A DNA stretch of 45,876 nt from Massilia frigida (GCF_011682175.1 NZ_WHJG01000051.1:1-45876); one strand, 5' to 3'; positions 13,577 through 23,303 are shown, numbered from the stretch's first letter. Notes: generated by a model from the letters alone, not told the origin. A program made the numbers and translations.

Positions 13577-16500
13577 TACCGCAACAACCGCAACAAGGAA
13601 ATCTGGCTCGATATCTCGAACTGGAAAGAAGGCCGCACCGGCTCGGGTGTTTATCAGGCCGTGGCCACGCTCGCCCACAACACCGGCCATGTCTTCATCG
13701 GCGACCCGGCCGGGCTGTCCGACAAGGCGCTGTACCGCCGCACAGAGCACATGATTTCCTCCGCGCTGCGCCACGGCACCACCAAGCACCTGGCGCCGCA
13801 CGCGCGCCAGGTCGAAGCGACGGGAACGGCCGGCGGCGCCGACGTGCGCCCGATCGCGTGGCGCCCCGGCGACGATGCCCATAACTTGCAGGAAATGCTG
13901 GTTTCGTCCTACACTAACATCCTGCACCTTTTCCCTGAGATCGCCGATGTCACCTACAACTTCGCCCGCGCCCGCTTCGAGCGCGCACCCGTTCGGGCAT
14001 CTGCCGGGCCACTACGAGCTGACCAATCCGATCTCGGAGAATGGTCTGATGAGCAAGGGCTGGGACCAGCCTACAGTGGAAGCACTTCCGGACGCGGAAC
14101 TGACCGCGCTGATGAAGGCGCACGGGACGTCGGGCGAGTGGATGCAGTACCTTTCACGAACGAGGATTTTGTTACTGCTGCAGAATCGGTACGAAACGCT
14201 TATGACGTCTTCTTCCCAACCGCAAGAGGAATGTATACGCCGCCGATTGGGATGTCTGATATTAAGAGAGCGGTTCTTACCCAGTCTGTTTTACAAGAGG
14301 CTGGACGAGACGGAGGGCGAGAAGTTCTGGATCACGTTTCAGAGCGGCTCCTACAACGTGTAAGTCCCCAGCTCGCTCGTCTGCTGTACAGCCGCGATGC
14401 GGAATACTTCCGTGCCGATGGCGTTTCTTCCCTGCCAACTCTTCCCCCCGGCGCCGATGCCGGCACCACTGCGCCGCTTGAACTGAGCGGCGTCGATTTC
14501 CTGCGCGCCATGAAGGCGACGGAACAGCTCAACCGCGAACTGGCCAAGGCCGATATGGCACCTGTGCGCGCGCTGCGCACCGCTCCCAACGCTCAGTTCG
14601 CCCTGGCGCGTCAGGTTGGCAAGGCGCTGGGCATCGAGGTCAATTTCGTGAGCAAGAACGCAGAGTTCGAGGGCGTGGCCTATAACGGCGTGGCCTACCT
14701 GACCGAAGGTATGCGCAACGCCGAGCTGGCAATTGCCGGCCACGAAACGCTGCATGCACTTGAACAGTCGAATCCGGAGCTGGGCGCCAAGCTGCGCACG
14801 CAGATCCGCGGTTACCTGAAAGAAGGGGTGGTGGAAGACCGCCAGACGCGCGAATTCGCGGCCAACGGGTTCCAGGATGTCACAGAGGATCAGGCGGAAG
14901 CCGAAGTCATCGCCGATATCAATGGCGGCATGTGGATGGACCCGGTGTTCTGGTCCGATCTGGCCAAGGCCGACCGCGCGCTGTTCCGCAGCGTCGCCTA
15001 CAAATTCATGGAAGTGGCGGCCAAGCTGATCAAGAGCCTGCGCGGCTCGCGTTTCGATGTGGCCGCGCTGGTGCGCGACGTCGACGCCGTGCGCGCGATC
15101 ATGGTTGCGACCTGGACGGAAAACAACGCGACGCGCGACGCCGCGGCACCGGCGCCCGTGGTCGGCCGCGCGATGGGCGAATCCTCAGTCGCGCTGCCGC
15201 GCGCGAAATGGCTTGCGGACGAGGCGATAGCCAAAGAAGTTGAAAACCGCATTGGCAAATTTGAGCACCAGCCCGTGATCCGCATCCGCGACAGCGCTTT
15301 CGGCGTCCTCCCGGGTGTCGCAAGTGATGAGCACGTGTCCGGGGCGGTGTACGAAGGCGTCATCTACCTGTTCCGGGACGCCCTGCCCACCCTCCGGGAG
15401 GTCCAGCGGACCCTTTTCCACGAAATGCTGCACTACGGACTCCAGAGGTTTCTGCCAGGCGACGAGTATATCACCCGCATGAACATGATTTACCAGCGCG
15501 ATGGTGCATTCCGGGCCGAGGCCGACCGCTGGGTAAAAACCGGACAGGGCCAGCTGGCCTTGAAGCAAGGCGGGCAAAAGTACGCCACCGCGCGCGGCAT
15601 TGACGAAGCGCTTGCGGTGCTGGCCGAACCGAACGCCGGCGCCTTCACCCAAACCGACGTGCGCGCGAAGGTAGAACGCACCGTACAGCGCTGGCTGGCG
15701 AACCTGGCCGAATGGCTGGGCATTCCCGAGGCGGCCGCCTACTGGCGCGGCATGAAGAACGAAGAGGCGCGCGCGCTGATCCAGCAGATTTTCCGCAAGA
15801 CGGCGACCGACTTCCCGCCGGCGGACCCGTGGGCCGCTGCGGGCAGCGCGGCGCTGCGCAAGGGCAAGCCGGCATCGAGCGGCGCCGTGGCGCCTGGCAG
15901 GTCGCCAGCGTTCAGCCGTGTCGGACTTGGCAGCGCGCTGGCCAGCGCCGCCAACAGCATCGCCGAAGTGCGCCTGCCGGCGAACTATCTCGTCGGCGAC
16001 CTGTTCAACAGCACGGGGAAACTGAGCTGGTGGCACAAGTCGATCGGCACGATGGACAACTTGGCGAAACGCCAACCGGCATTCGCCGCAGTCTACGGCG
16101 CCGTACAGCACTTCCTGGGCGACGTCTCGCGCTACGCCGTGGTGGCGGCCGACCTGGCGCCAACCCTCCTGCCGAAGCTGGAAAACGTGGCCGATATCGT
16201 CGGCAAGAACCGCAAAAAGGCGCTGACGGCCGCCGATACCAAGGCGATCGGGGCACCGATCTTCGAGGGCACGTTGACCTGGGCGCGCGATGCGCACGGC
16301 GAGCCGGTCAAGATCGACGTGCTGGAGGAACAGGCCGTGGCGATGTCGACCGCAGACAAGGCGCGCATCCTGCTGGAGAAGAGCATCATCGACGACCAGC
16401 AGAATCGCGCCTGGCAGCACAACCCGCTCGACATCTACGACTCGATCATCAACAGCCGCTTCAAGAATACCCAGCTGCGCGCAGGCGTGGTGTGGTCCGA

Positions 16501-16849
16501 TGCGGAGCTGGGCGCCATGTTCAGTCTGTCGGCCGACCAGATCGCGCTGTACCGCCAGTTCCGCGCGGCGCTCGACAAGAGCCTGACGAACCTGACGATC
16601 AGCGAAATGGTCAAGCTCGGCGGCAAGGACGCGAAAGGCATGCTTGAGCAGGCCGTGGCGGCGCCGGATCTGTCGGCTGCGGCCGCGCTGCTGCGCGACC
16701 ATTTTGTCGCCCTGGCCAAGCTGGACCCGGAAAAGGCGGACATGCACCTCGACACGGCCAGGCAGATCATGAACCTGTCTGACAAGGGCAAGGACCTGAT
16801 GGACCGCGGCTACGCGCCGCTGTCGCGCTTCGGCAAGCACACCGTGTAG
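13577..16849 (+). pseudogene. Large polyvalent phage protein, front part: two zincin motifs and PLxRFG
   Basis: The frame is open straight from the transposon border (YRNNRNKEIWLDISNWKEG), so the true start is lost; the GTG at 13661 is not native. Known for such phage large polyvalent proteins: many enzymatic modules in one virion-associated chain. Seen here: zincin motif HETLH at 14741-14755 and again HEMLH at 15419-15433, helical regions, then PLSRFG at 16817-16834, matching the PLxRFG domain. The frame appears disturbed between about 13983 and 14154: PFGHLPGHYELTNPISENGL is in another frame, and one more T in TTT 14152-14154 rejoins it to FTNEDFVTAAESVRNAYDVF. It ends at a TAG (16847-16849) that is followed in frame by the rest of the protein. 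Confidence 0.75.
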
Positions 16850-17422
16850 GTGCAGCAAAGCAAGGAACAGGTGTATTTCGGCATGTTCGAGACGCAATAT
16901 GAGGCGTCGAAGATGGTGCGCGACATGCGCGCCGAGCATCCGGACGCGGAAGTATCACAGGGTACCGTGTCGGCCGACGCCTATAAGCTGTTCGCCGGCG
17001 TTTCTCCGGAGACGATCGAGTTGTTCGGTTCGATGGTCGGGCTCGACAGCCAGGCCAGCGCCGCCAGTACCGAGGTGTACCAGACCTATCTGAAACTGGC
17101 GAAGAACAACCGCAGCTCGATGAAGCGCATGATCCAGCGCAAGGGTATCGCGGGCTTTTCGGAGGACGCCGGCCGGGTGCTGGCCGGCTTCATTTACAGC
17201 AACGCGCGGCTCACCGCCGGCAATGCCCACCTGGACGAAATTGACGAAGCCGTTACCGAGATCCCGAAGCAGCAGGGCGAATTGATCGACGCGGCCATGC
17301 AGCTGCGCGAGCATATCCGTAACCCGGAAGCGGGGGTGCCGCTCGGGGGCCTGATGTTCGCGCAGTTCCTGGGGGCTCGGTCGCCTCCGCCATGGTCAAT
17401 CTTACCCAGCCGTTCACCATGA
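16850..17422 (+). pseudogene. Large polyvalent phage protein, middle part after an in-frame stop
   Basis: This continues the previous segment in the same frame. GKHTV, stop, VQQSKEQVYFGMFETQYEA reads as a single domain broken by a TAG, probably from a TAC or TAT tyrosine codon. Helix-rich sequence follows (MKRMIQRKGIAGFSEDAGRVL) up to GLMFAQFLG. There the frame leaves coding: one extra G in the GGGGG run at 17371-17375 would give LGGSVASAMVNLTQPF and join the next segment. No ribosome site precedes the GTG at 16850, so independent translation is unlikely. Confidence 0.7.
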
Positions 17423-18843
17423 CCTTGCCCTACCTGAGCCAATTCGGGGGCCTGACGAAGGCAGGCGTGCGCCTGGCGGCCGCCGTGAAGGATGCCGGCA
17501 AGGATGCGACTGGAGATGCCCAGCTCGACGCCGCGATGCAATGGGCGACAGAGGAAGGGATCGTTGCGCCGCAGGAGGTCCATTACCTGCAGGCGCAGGC
17601 GTCCGGCAAGGGTGCGCTGCGTGCCGGCGACGGCACCACTGCCGGCAACACGCGAGCCCACTTGAACAATGCCATGGCGAAGGTGACGCTGGGCTGGGGT
17701 AAGCTGTTTGCCATGGCCGAGCTGGCCAACCGGCGTATTACCTTCATCGCGGCCTACCGCACGGCGGTGGAAGAGGGGATGGGAGACCCTGCCCATTTCG
17801 CACAGGAGGCGGTAGCGCAAACGCAGGGCATTTACAATTCTGGCAACAAACCGAAATGGGCGCGCGGCGCCGTCGGTTCGCTGCTGATGACGTTCAAGCA
17901 GTATTCAATCGGCTACCTTGAGCTGCTGTCGCGCATGGCCTTCGCCGGCGCGCCTGGCTCGAAGGAGCGCGCAGCCGGGCGCCGCGCGGCGCTGTACATG
18001 CTGGCCGTGCTGCTGCTGATGGGTGGCGCCGACGGCCTGCCGTTCGAGCAGGACCTGGAGGACGCGATCGATGGCATCCTGCAGCGTCTTGGCTATAACT
18101 TTTCGAGCAAGCGCTCGAAGCAGGCGTTCTTGACCGATACCCTGGGCCAAGGCGGCGCGGACTTCGTCCTCAAGGGCGTATCGAGCATGCCGGGCATGCC
18201 GGTCGACGTCGCCGGCCGCTTTGGCATGGGCAACCTGATTCCGGGCACGGGATTGCTGACGGAGAAGGATTCGTACGCGCGCGATCTGGGCGAGCTGGCC
18301 GGACCTGCAGGTGACGTCGCCAAGCGCGCGTTCACCGGCACCGGCAAGCTACTGGGAGGCGACGTGGCCGGGGCAGTGCTCGACGTCATGCCGGCGGCCT
18401 TGCGCAATGTCGCCAAGGGGGCGGACATGCTGGCCACCGGCACCTACCGGGACGCGCGCGGCTACAATGTGAACGACACCAGCGCCGCCGAAGCGGTGAT
18501 GAAGATGGTCGGCTTCCAGCCGAACAGCACCGCCGACATCCAGGATGCCAAGGGCCAGGCCCTGAACATGGTCGGCCAGAACCGCATGCGCTCAATAGAA
18601 ATCGCCGAGCACTGGGCGCAGGGCCTGGCCAACGGCGACATGGCGAAGGTGGACGAGGCGCGCGCGTGGCGCGACGACTGGAATGCCAAGAACCCGGCCA
18701 CGCCGATCAGGGTCAGCATGCCGGGCGTCATCAAGCGTGTACAGGCGATGAGACAGGATGCGCTGAACCGGACGCAGAAGACCGCGCCGGCCGCCCTGAA
18801 ACAAACCGTGCGACGCGAGCTTGCGGAAACAAGGGCCGCATAG
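17392..18843 (+). pseudogene. Large polyvalent phage protein, C-terminal part
   Basis: A 483-residue frame starting MVNLTQPFTMTLPYLSQFGG. It is the natural continuation of the segment before it. It contains a hydrophobic helix (RRAALYMLAVLLLMGGADGL), Gly/Ala-rich stretches and a charged C-terminus. In PLxRFG-type proteins this region follows the PLxRFG domain. An ATG is present, but no good ribosome site, so it is more likely one piece of a single gene of at least 1,750 residues. A strong terminator follows at 18852. Confidence 0.65.
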
Positions 18844-18851
18844 CGGCCAAT

Positions 18852-18886
18852 AAAAAAGCCCCGGCTTGAAAGTCGGGGCCTCTTTA
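18852..18886. terminator. Terminator between the phage gene and hns
   Basis: GCCCCG (18858-18863) pairs with CGGGGC (18874-18879), with A-rich sequence before and CTCTTTATTT after. It can work for rightward transcripts and, through the A tract, for leftward hns transcripts. Confidence 0.75.
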
Positions 18887-18951
18887 TTTAATGCATCCGT
18901 TCCCACAAGTCGCGCTGGAACATGCGAACGGTCCTTCCATCAGACATGGCG

Positions 18952-19260
18952 TTACACCCTGGCGCTATCGAGCTTGCCGGCCACCTCCAAATCTTTTACC
19001 CACGCCGGGGAACGACCGCGGCCCGTCCATTCCTTGCTCGGGTCTGCAGGGTTACGGTATTTTACCGGTGCCTTGTTTTTCACTGGCATCTTGCCAGATT
19101 TGCCCATTAATTCACCGATAGGAATGCCTACGCTGGCCGCGATAGCGGTGATTTCTGCGCGCGCTTTCTCGATCGCATCGTTTTCGCGAGTTCTTATTTC
19201 GACGCCAATCTGATCGCGCAGTGCTGTTAAATCGGCAATAGACAGCTGTGATAATTTCAT
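18952..19260 (-). CDS. hns: H-NS-family nucleoid-associated protein
   Basis: A 102-residue protein with an N-terminal coiled dimerisation helix (LTALRDQIGVEIRTRENDAIEKARAE) and a C-terminal DNA-binding domain VKYRNPADPSKEWTGRGRSPAWV, whose GRGR loop enters the minor groove of AT-rich DNA. Family members silence horizontally acquired DNA. Plasmid copies ('stealth' proteins) reduce the burden of their replicon on the host. It lies downstream of the AT-rich toxin/immunity end of the vgrG island, which is a plausible target. Start ATG at 19260. Confidence 0.9.
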   Translation of the reverse strand: MKLSQLSIADLTALRDQIGVEIRTRENDAIEKARAEITAIAASVGIPIGELMGKSGKMPVKNKAPVKYRNPADPSKEWTGRGRSPAWVKDLEVAGKLDSARV

Positions 19261-19327
19261 GCGAGTCCGTTCAGGTGAGTTGATTGCAATAATTTGTTAC
19301 AACAATACCCGCTGGTCATCCGTCGTG

Positions 19328-19522
19328 TCAAAAGAATTTGGAATATTTTGGCATAGTTGACGAACTGCACAAATTTTCGCCATCGTCAACCATGCCTTCG
19401 CACGCTGATAGAACGGAGACGATTTTTGGAAACTCAATTTCCCCAGGCGTCAATCCAGATTTAGCGTTGCCTGCATCTGAGTATGGCAAGAATTCAAAAA
19501 TGTAATATCGCGCATACTGCAT
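19328..19522 (-). pseudogene. Degenerate second copy of the putative immunity gene
   Basis: The 64-residue frame contains YYIFEFLPYSDAGNAKSGLTPGEIE, which parallels NDIFDLTSYSGVNNARFGMTPKEIE of the next gene upstream. Similarity stops after about 25 residues, and the frame ends early. It appears to be the N-terminal part of a paralogue destroyed by a shift or deletion. Arrays of old immunity genes behind an effector are common in polymorphic toxin loci. Confidence 0.5.
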
Positions 19523-19529
19523 CCTGCCC

Positions 19530-19991
19530 CTATTTTTTTCGTAAGCGAAAGGGCTTCATTTCTTGGAGGCTTTCATCGTGGAAACCCCGTTCAAATAAGG
19601 TCACAGCTTTTTGGGACTCATCGTTGTCATGAAAACCCGTTAGCGTCAGCCCGAGGTTAAGAAAAATGACAAAGCCGAGGAGCAGTTGGGGGTTCCCATC
19701 GGCTGCGATCAGCTTTTGCAATACAATATTTGGATCTTCAGTAAAAAGAGAAATTTCGTTATATTTCGTGCCTTTCATTTGCCGTCCAAATCCAAAATGG
19801 ATTGCTCTTTCTGGCTCGGCAGAATATGCAACATTCATAAATAATCTAAATTCCTCCCGTTGCTGGAAGTAATCCATATCGACAATATCGGGCAATCCAA
19901 AAATAGCCTCGATTTCTTTTGGAGTCATCCCAAATCTGGCGTTATTAACCCCTGAATAGGACGTCAAATCAAATATATCATTCTCAGTCAT
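19530..19991 (-). CDS. Putative immunity protein of the SHH-motif toxin
   Basis: A 153-residue acidic, cytoplasmic protein (no signal peptide) of no family I can name. It begins MTENDIFDLTSYSGVNNARFGMTPKEIEAIFGLP and ends FRLRKK. It lies 9 bases downstream of the toxin gene, on the same strand and with the same low GC. This small, low-GC position directly after an effector is the classical place of the cognate immunity gene. The function is inferred from position only. Confidence 0.65.
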   Translation of the reverse strand: MTENDIFDLTSYSGVNNARFGMTPKEIEAIFGLPDIVDMDYFQQREEFRLFMNVAYSAEPERAIHFGFGRQMKGTKYNEISLFTEDPNIVLQKLIAADGNPQLLLGFVIFLNLGLTLTGFHDNDESQKAVTLFERGFHDESLQEMKPFRLRKK

Positions 19992-20000
19992 GATTAATTC

Positions 20001-20747
20001 TCACTTTAAAAGTTTATGCTTTTTCAGGCACTCGTAATATTCTCGCATTTCTTTGACGGCTTCGTCGTATTTTCCAGGTTGACCTATTTTTCCACATACC
20101 TTGCCAATATCGCAAATTTCCATATCCATCGCATCATCCCATTTTCCTTTCGCGATCAGATCGCGAATGATAGCTCGGTATTTTATGGAGCCGGCCCTTT
20201 TGCCGTTGCTTGATGTTAGATGATGATCCGCTGGATCCATTTGAATCGCAGGGCCATCCGCTGGTTTAAGCGGACTTGAATCCTTCGCCGGCGCGTGATG
20301 CGAATCTTTACCATCGTTAAGCGGCCTACTTGTTTTATTATGCGATCCGCCGCGATAGTCACCCTTACCGCTCCCTAGCCGCAAATGGTCGCACGGCCCA
20401 GGTTTTTTCTTCTTACCTTTATGCGATTGCGGACGTGTGTTGGCCTTCGACGTACCCTTTGGGGCTGCCTTTGTGCCTGCTTTCGGCGCTGCTTTCTTTG
20501 CTGCTTTCTTTGCTGCCTCAGCCGCAGCTTTCTTAGCAGCCTCCACCGCAGCTTTCTTGGCACCCTCAGCCGCAGCTTTCTTGGCAACCTCCGCCGCAGC
20601 TTTCTTAGCGGCCTCTGCAGCAAGTTTTTTAGCGGCTTCTGTAGCGGCTTTTTTCGCTGCCTCTTTCAACACTTGCCGCAGTGCCGCTCGTGCTGCAACC
20701 ATCGCGCCAATTTCAATTAATCCCAGAACGATAACAGGAATAGGCAT
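20001..20747 (-). CDS. Type VI secretion cargo toxin with Lys/Ala-rich region and SHH motif
   Basis: 248 residues in three parts. Residues 1-25 are hydrophobic (MPIPVIVLGLIEIGAMVAAR). Residues 26-110 form a repetitive AAKKAAAE-type helix, rich in Lys and Ala, resembling a histone-like or linker region. Residues 118-248 form a compact domain with GSHNKTSRPLNDGKDSHHAP (SHH at 149-151), DGPAIQMDPADHH (171-176) and a Cys-bearing helical end. The SHH and DxxDHH histidine pattern resembles HNH/EndoVII-fold nuclease toxins of the Tox-SHH kind; this is family inference. It follows a DUF4150 tip gene and precedes a likely immunity gene, so it is probably the effector delivered by this VgrG. Confidence 0.7.
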   Translation of the reverse strand: MPIPVIVLGLIEIGAMVAARAALRQVLKEAAKKAATEAAKKLAAEAAKKAAAEVAKKAAAEGAKKAAVEAAKKAAAEAAKKAAKKAAPKAGTKAAPKGTSKANTRPQSHKGKKKKPGPCDHLRLGSGKGDYRGGSHNKTSRPLNDGKDSHHAPAKDSSPLKPADGPAIQMDPADHHLTSSNGKRAGSIKYRAIIRDLIAKGKWDDAMDMEICDIGKVCGKIGQPGKYDEAVKEMREYYECLKKHKLLK

Positions 20748-20750
20748 ATA

Positions 20751-21140
20751 CTATCCGTGATTGTTCGTCGTTAAATCGTTGTCGCGACAAACGTTATAGC
20801 CTTCGATGAATACATTCATGGACCAGGACCGGAAGTAGCATTTTCCTTTGATCACCCCTGTAATCGCCCCTTTTTTGAACTGCTGAGTTGCTGGCTCGTT
20901 TCCTGTACTTACCCTTAAAAAGGATTTATTTCTTTGCATGACTTCCTTGCCGCCGATAAAAACAGTCCGTGATCCATTGCTCGTGTCTTTCGCTTGGGCA
21001 CTGTTAGGGTAGGGAATTGGAACGCCTACCTTTGCTGGGTAAGGCGGGCTAAAGCAGACATCAGGAAAGTTGGCGGCGGTGATGCTATCGCCCGCCTTTG
21101 CCACTACTTCGTGCCCATTCGCGTAGACTTCATGTGACAT
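20751..21140 (-). CDS. DUF4150 PAAR-like protein
   Basis: A 129-residue protein starting MSHEVYANGHEVVAKAGDS, with ITAANFPDVCFSPP, IPYPNSAQAKDTSNGSRTV and the final NVCRDNDLTTNNHG. These are hallmarks of DUF4150, which folds like PAAR and caps the VgrG spike, linking it to a toxin. Here the toxin is a separate gene 3 bases downstream. ATG at 21140 fits the family start better than 21155. It overlaps the end of the ketosynthase-like gene by 11 bases. Confidence 0.88.
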   Translation of the reverse strand: MSHEVYANGHEVVAKAGDSITAANFPDVCFSPPYPAKVGVPIPYPNSAQAKDTSNGSRTVFIGGKEVMQRNKSFLRVSTGNEPATQQFKKGAITGVIKGKCYFRSWSMNVFIEGYNVCRDNDLTTNNHG

Positions 21141-22227
21141 TGGCCACTCCTTCATTAATAAGATCGTTTATGGGGTCTTGAGCGAGCGATGCCGCTGTAT
21201 AAGCCTTGCTGTATTGGAACGCCAAGATGGATGCTGTCCTTCGGCCATCGTCGTCGCTAGTGAGTAACAATGCAGTATTGCCCGGCAGATAAAATTGGCG
21301 TTTGGCGTCAAGCAGCCAAGCGATTTGGATGCATCCAATCACGCTGCCGGTTTCACCCACCGATTCGGCGGGCAACCACAGTAGCGCTTCAATTCGGGCT
21401 CGTGCCTGAGCCAATGCAAGTTCTTCAAAGTAGTAGTCTTCCCCGCTAACATCGGATAAGCAGATAGCAAGATCGTCAGGGTGCGCATCCGCTTTCTTCG
21501 CTGCGGATTTGATGGCTGCAGCGAGGCCGTTGGCGCGCAGGGGAAGATCGGCGGCGAACGTGGCCTCCTCTGTCGTACTGGCAAGTGCGAAAACCACTAA
21601 CTCAACATCGGCTTGGATGTCCGAACGCGTCACCAGCAGAGCGCCGGCGGCCTCCCCAGGGATGAAGCCGGCACGCACCTCCGTCGCCATCATCCTGTCG
21701 CTTGCCAGATTGGCAGCGACGGTGCCGTAATTGAGAAAGGTGTCGGCGGCGACGATCATTACTGCGGGGTATGAGCTGCCTGACAGCATCCTGCTAGCGC
21801 GTGTCAGCGCAAGTGCCACCGCGCTTTTGCCTGCGGCGATAATCGCCGATTCGGCATGAAATCCGTGAGAAAAATGGTTCGCCAAGGCGCCGAACAGTGC
21901 GCTGTCGAGGTCGACCAAGCGCCCCGCGCGGCCCGGTTCGGCAACGCAGAGCAGCAGCGGAATGTCGATGAGATTGCGTCCCGGCTGCGCCCCCAAGGTT
22001 TGGGCAATGGCCGAAGCGGCCATTGCGGCTAGCTTAGCAATGCCGGATTGGTCGAAGTCCGCCATTAGCACTGGCGCGCCGACCAGTGGCTCGGCGTCAT
22101 AATCGATGTCGTCAAGCTCAACAAAATTATTCAGTCTGCAACGCAATGCCGCACACGTGGAATTTGTATCCAACCCAACACTAGTCACTAAGCCAGCGCA
22201 GCTGATCGCGATTTGTAGAGTTTTCAT
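21130..22227 (-). CDS. Beta-ketoacyl-synthase-like (thiolase-fold) protein of the vgrG island
   Basis: A 365-residue protein with a thiolase-fold outline: N-terminal ISCAGLVTSVGLDTNSTCAALR, central IIAAGKSAVALALTRASRML, and late GSVIGCIQIAWLL. At the place where ketosynthases carry the catalytic Cys (AACASG-like), it has Gly (IAAGKSA), so catalysis of condensation is unlikely. Such proteins recur between DUF2169 and DUF4150 genes in type VI effector loci and are thought to help effector loading. The start overlaps the DUF2169 gene stop by 4 bases (ATGA). The role is inferred from context. Confidence 0.75.
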   Translation of the reverse strand: MKTLQIAISCAGLVTSVGLDTNSTCAALRCRLNNFVELDDIDYDAEPLVGAPVLMADFDQSGIAKLAAMAASAIAQTLGAQPGRNLIDIPLLLCVAEPGRAGRLVDLDSALFGALANHFSHGFHAESAIIAAGKSAVALALTRASRMLSGSSYPAVMIVAADTFLNYGTVAANLASDRMMATEVRAGFIPGEAAGALLVTRSDIQADVELVVFALASTTEEATFAADLPLRANGLAAAIKSAAKKADAHPDDLAICLSDVSGEDYYFEELALAQARARIEALLWLPAESVGETGSVIGCIQIAWLLDAKRQFYLPGNTALLLTSDDDGRRTASILAFQYSKAYTAASLAQDPINDLINEGVANVT

Positions 22228-23303
22228 AGTCCGTGCACCGCGCTATGACTGGCGGTGTGCTGGCTGGTTTCGATGAGGGGTGCGATGATTTCTACAAGGT
22301 CAATCTCTTCGGATGATCGTCGTAGCCGTAAGGAGATGCGCCAAGTCACACTAAAGCGCTGCTGGTCAGGTTCGATGAGCAATGTATCGGCCCGCGCGGT
22401 CGCGCTTGTGACGTCACCTTGCTTGGGGTGAAATCGCACCCTCACCATCAGGTTGGGCAAGGTGAAGTCCAGACGGCCAGATGGCGTCAAGGCTGGATGA
22501 GTCAGATTGAACAAGGTAACTCGTTCACCCGCAGTCAAAACTGGCAGTTGCTGATCTTCTGGCGCGGCCTGAAAATATCGCTCGTCGAAATCAGCGGGAA
22601 GGAAAGGAAAGGTATCTTCCTCCCATGCAGCGTCGTAAGTGCCCGCGTACTGCGCACGCTGCGGCCAACTGCGTCCGACCGGCCCAAAACTCATCGGTGT
22701 GTAGTGTCGTCTGGGGGATCTGATCGGTGCGCCTGCTGCCTCTGTCTGCGGCATCGGCATACCATCGAATGAGCCCCGTTCCGGGTTTTTTTGAAAGCCT
22801 ATGCCAACCGGGTTTTGTAAAAAAACGGCAGGGTTATCGGTGTGAACCGGACTGTATTTATAACCGCCGAATGCCACGTCATAAGATATTGCCTGGCTGG
22901 TAAACGGCGCGGGATCACCGGGACTGACGCCGAATAGGCCACCGACCCAGGTGCGTTTTCCAGTGACGTAAAATGCTTTATTCAATTTCCCTACTTTGAG
23001 TCCAACAGCAACGCGCTCTGTCGGGATTCCCTGCGGCGCGTAGGCCGTTCCCAACAGAAGAACATCGCACTGCGGCTTGTTCAGCACGTAATCACACTCG
23101 TACTCAGGAGCGGACCAGCCTAGCTCGCCAGTCGCGCTGTCGGCCACCCACAAGGGCAACTGGGTCTCCATTAACTGTGCTTTTTCATCACGCAGTGGCA
23201 GGACGTAGGTGCCTTTAATGATGACTACCAAATGCTTGCGCCCACTCTTATCCGTGGTGGTCGTATAGTCGGCCACATACGCCGTGCGATTGATGATATG
23301 CAT
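22224..23303 (-). CDS. DUF2169 type VI secretion adaptor/chaperone
   Basis: A 359-residue protein. The opening IINRTAYVADYTTTTDKSGRKHLVVIIKGTY, then CDYVLNKPQCDVLLLGTAYAPQG, RTWVGGLFGVSPGDPAPFTS and YDVAFGG are typical of DUF2169. Family members act as chaperones that bring toxin-bearing PAAR or DUF4150 proteins to VgrG. It sits in a tight run of leftward genes, 10 bp after the DUF6484 gene and overlapping the ketosynthase-like gene. Confidence 0.88.
   Translation of the reverse strand: MHIINRTAYVADYTTTTDKSGRKHLVVIIKGTYVLPLRDEKAQLMETQLPLWVADSATGELGWSAPEYECDYVLNKPQCDVLLLGTAYAPQGIPTERVAVGLKVGKLNKAFYVTGKRTWVGGLFGVSPGDPAPFTSQAISYDVAFGGYKYSPVHTDNPAVFLQNPVGIGFQKNPERGSFDGMPMPQTEAAGAPIRSPRRHYTPMSFGPVGRSWPQRAQYAGTYDAAWEEDTFPFLPADFDERYFQAAPEDQQLPVLTAGERVTLFNLTHPALTPSGRLDFTLPNLMVRVRFHPKQGDVTSATARADTLLIEPDQQRFSVTWRISLRLRRSSEEIDLVEIIAPLIETSQHTASHSAVHGL

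Noticed and set aside
15185..16939. A 584-codon open frame on the minus strand
   Set aside because: It lies fully opposite the phage polyvalent gene, is very rich in Arg, His and Val as expected for antisense of GC-rich coding DNA, and has no domain.
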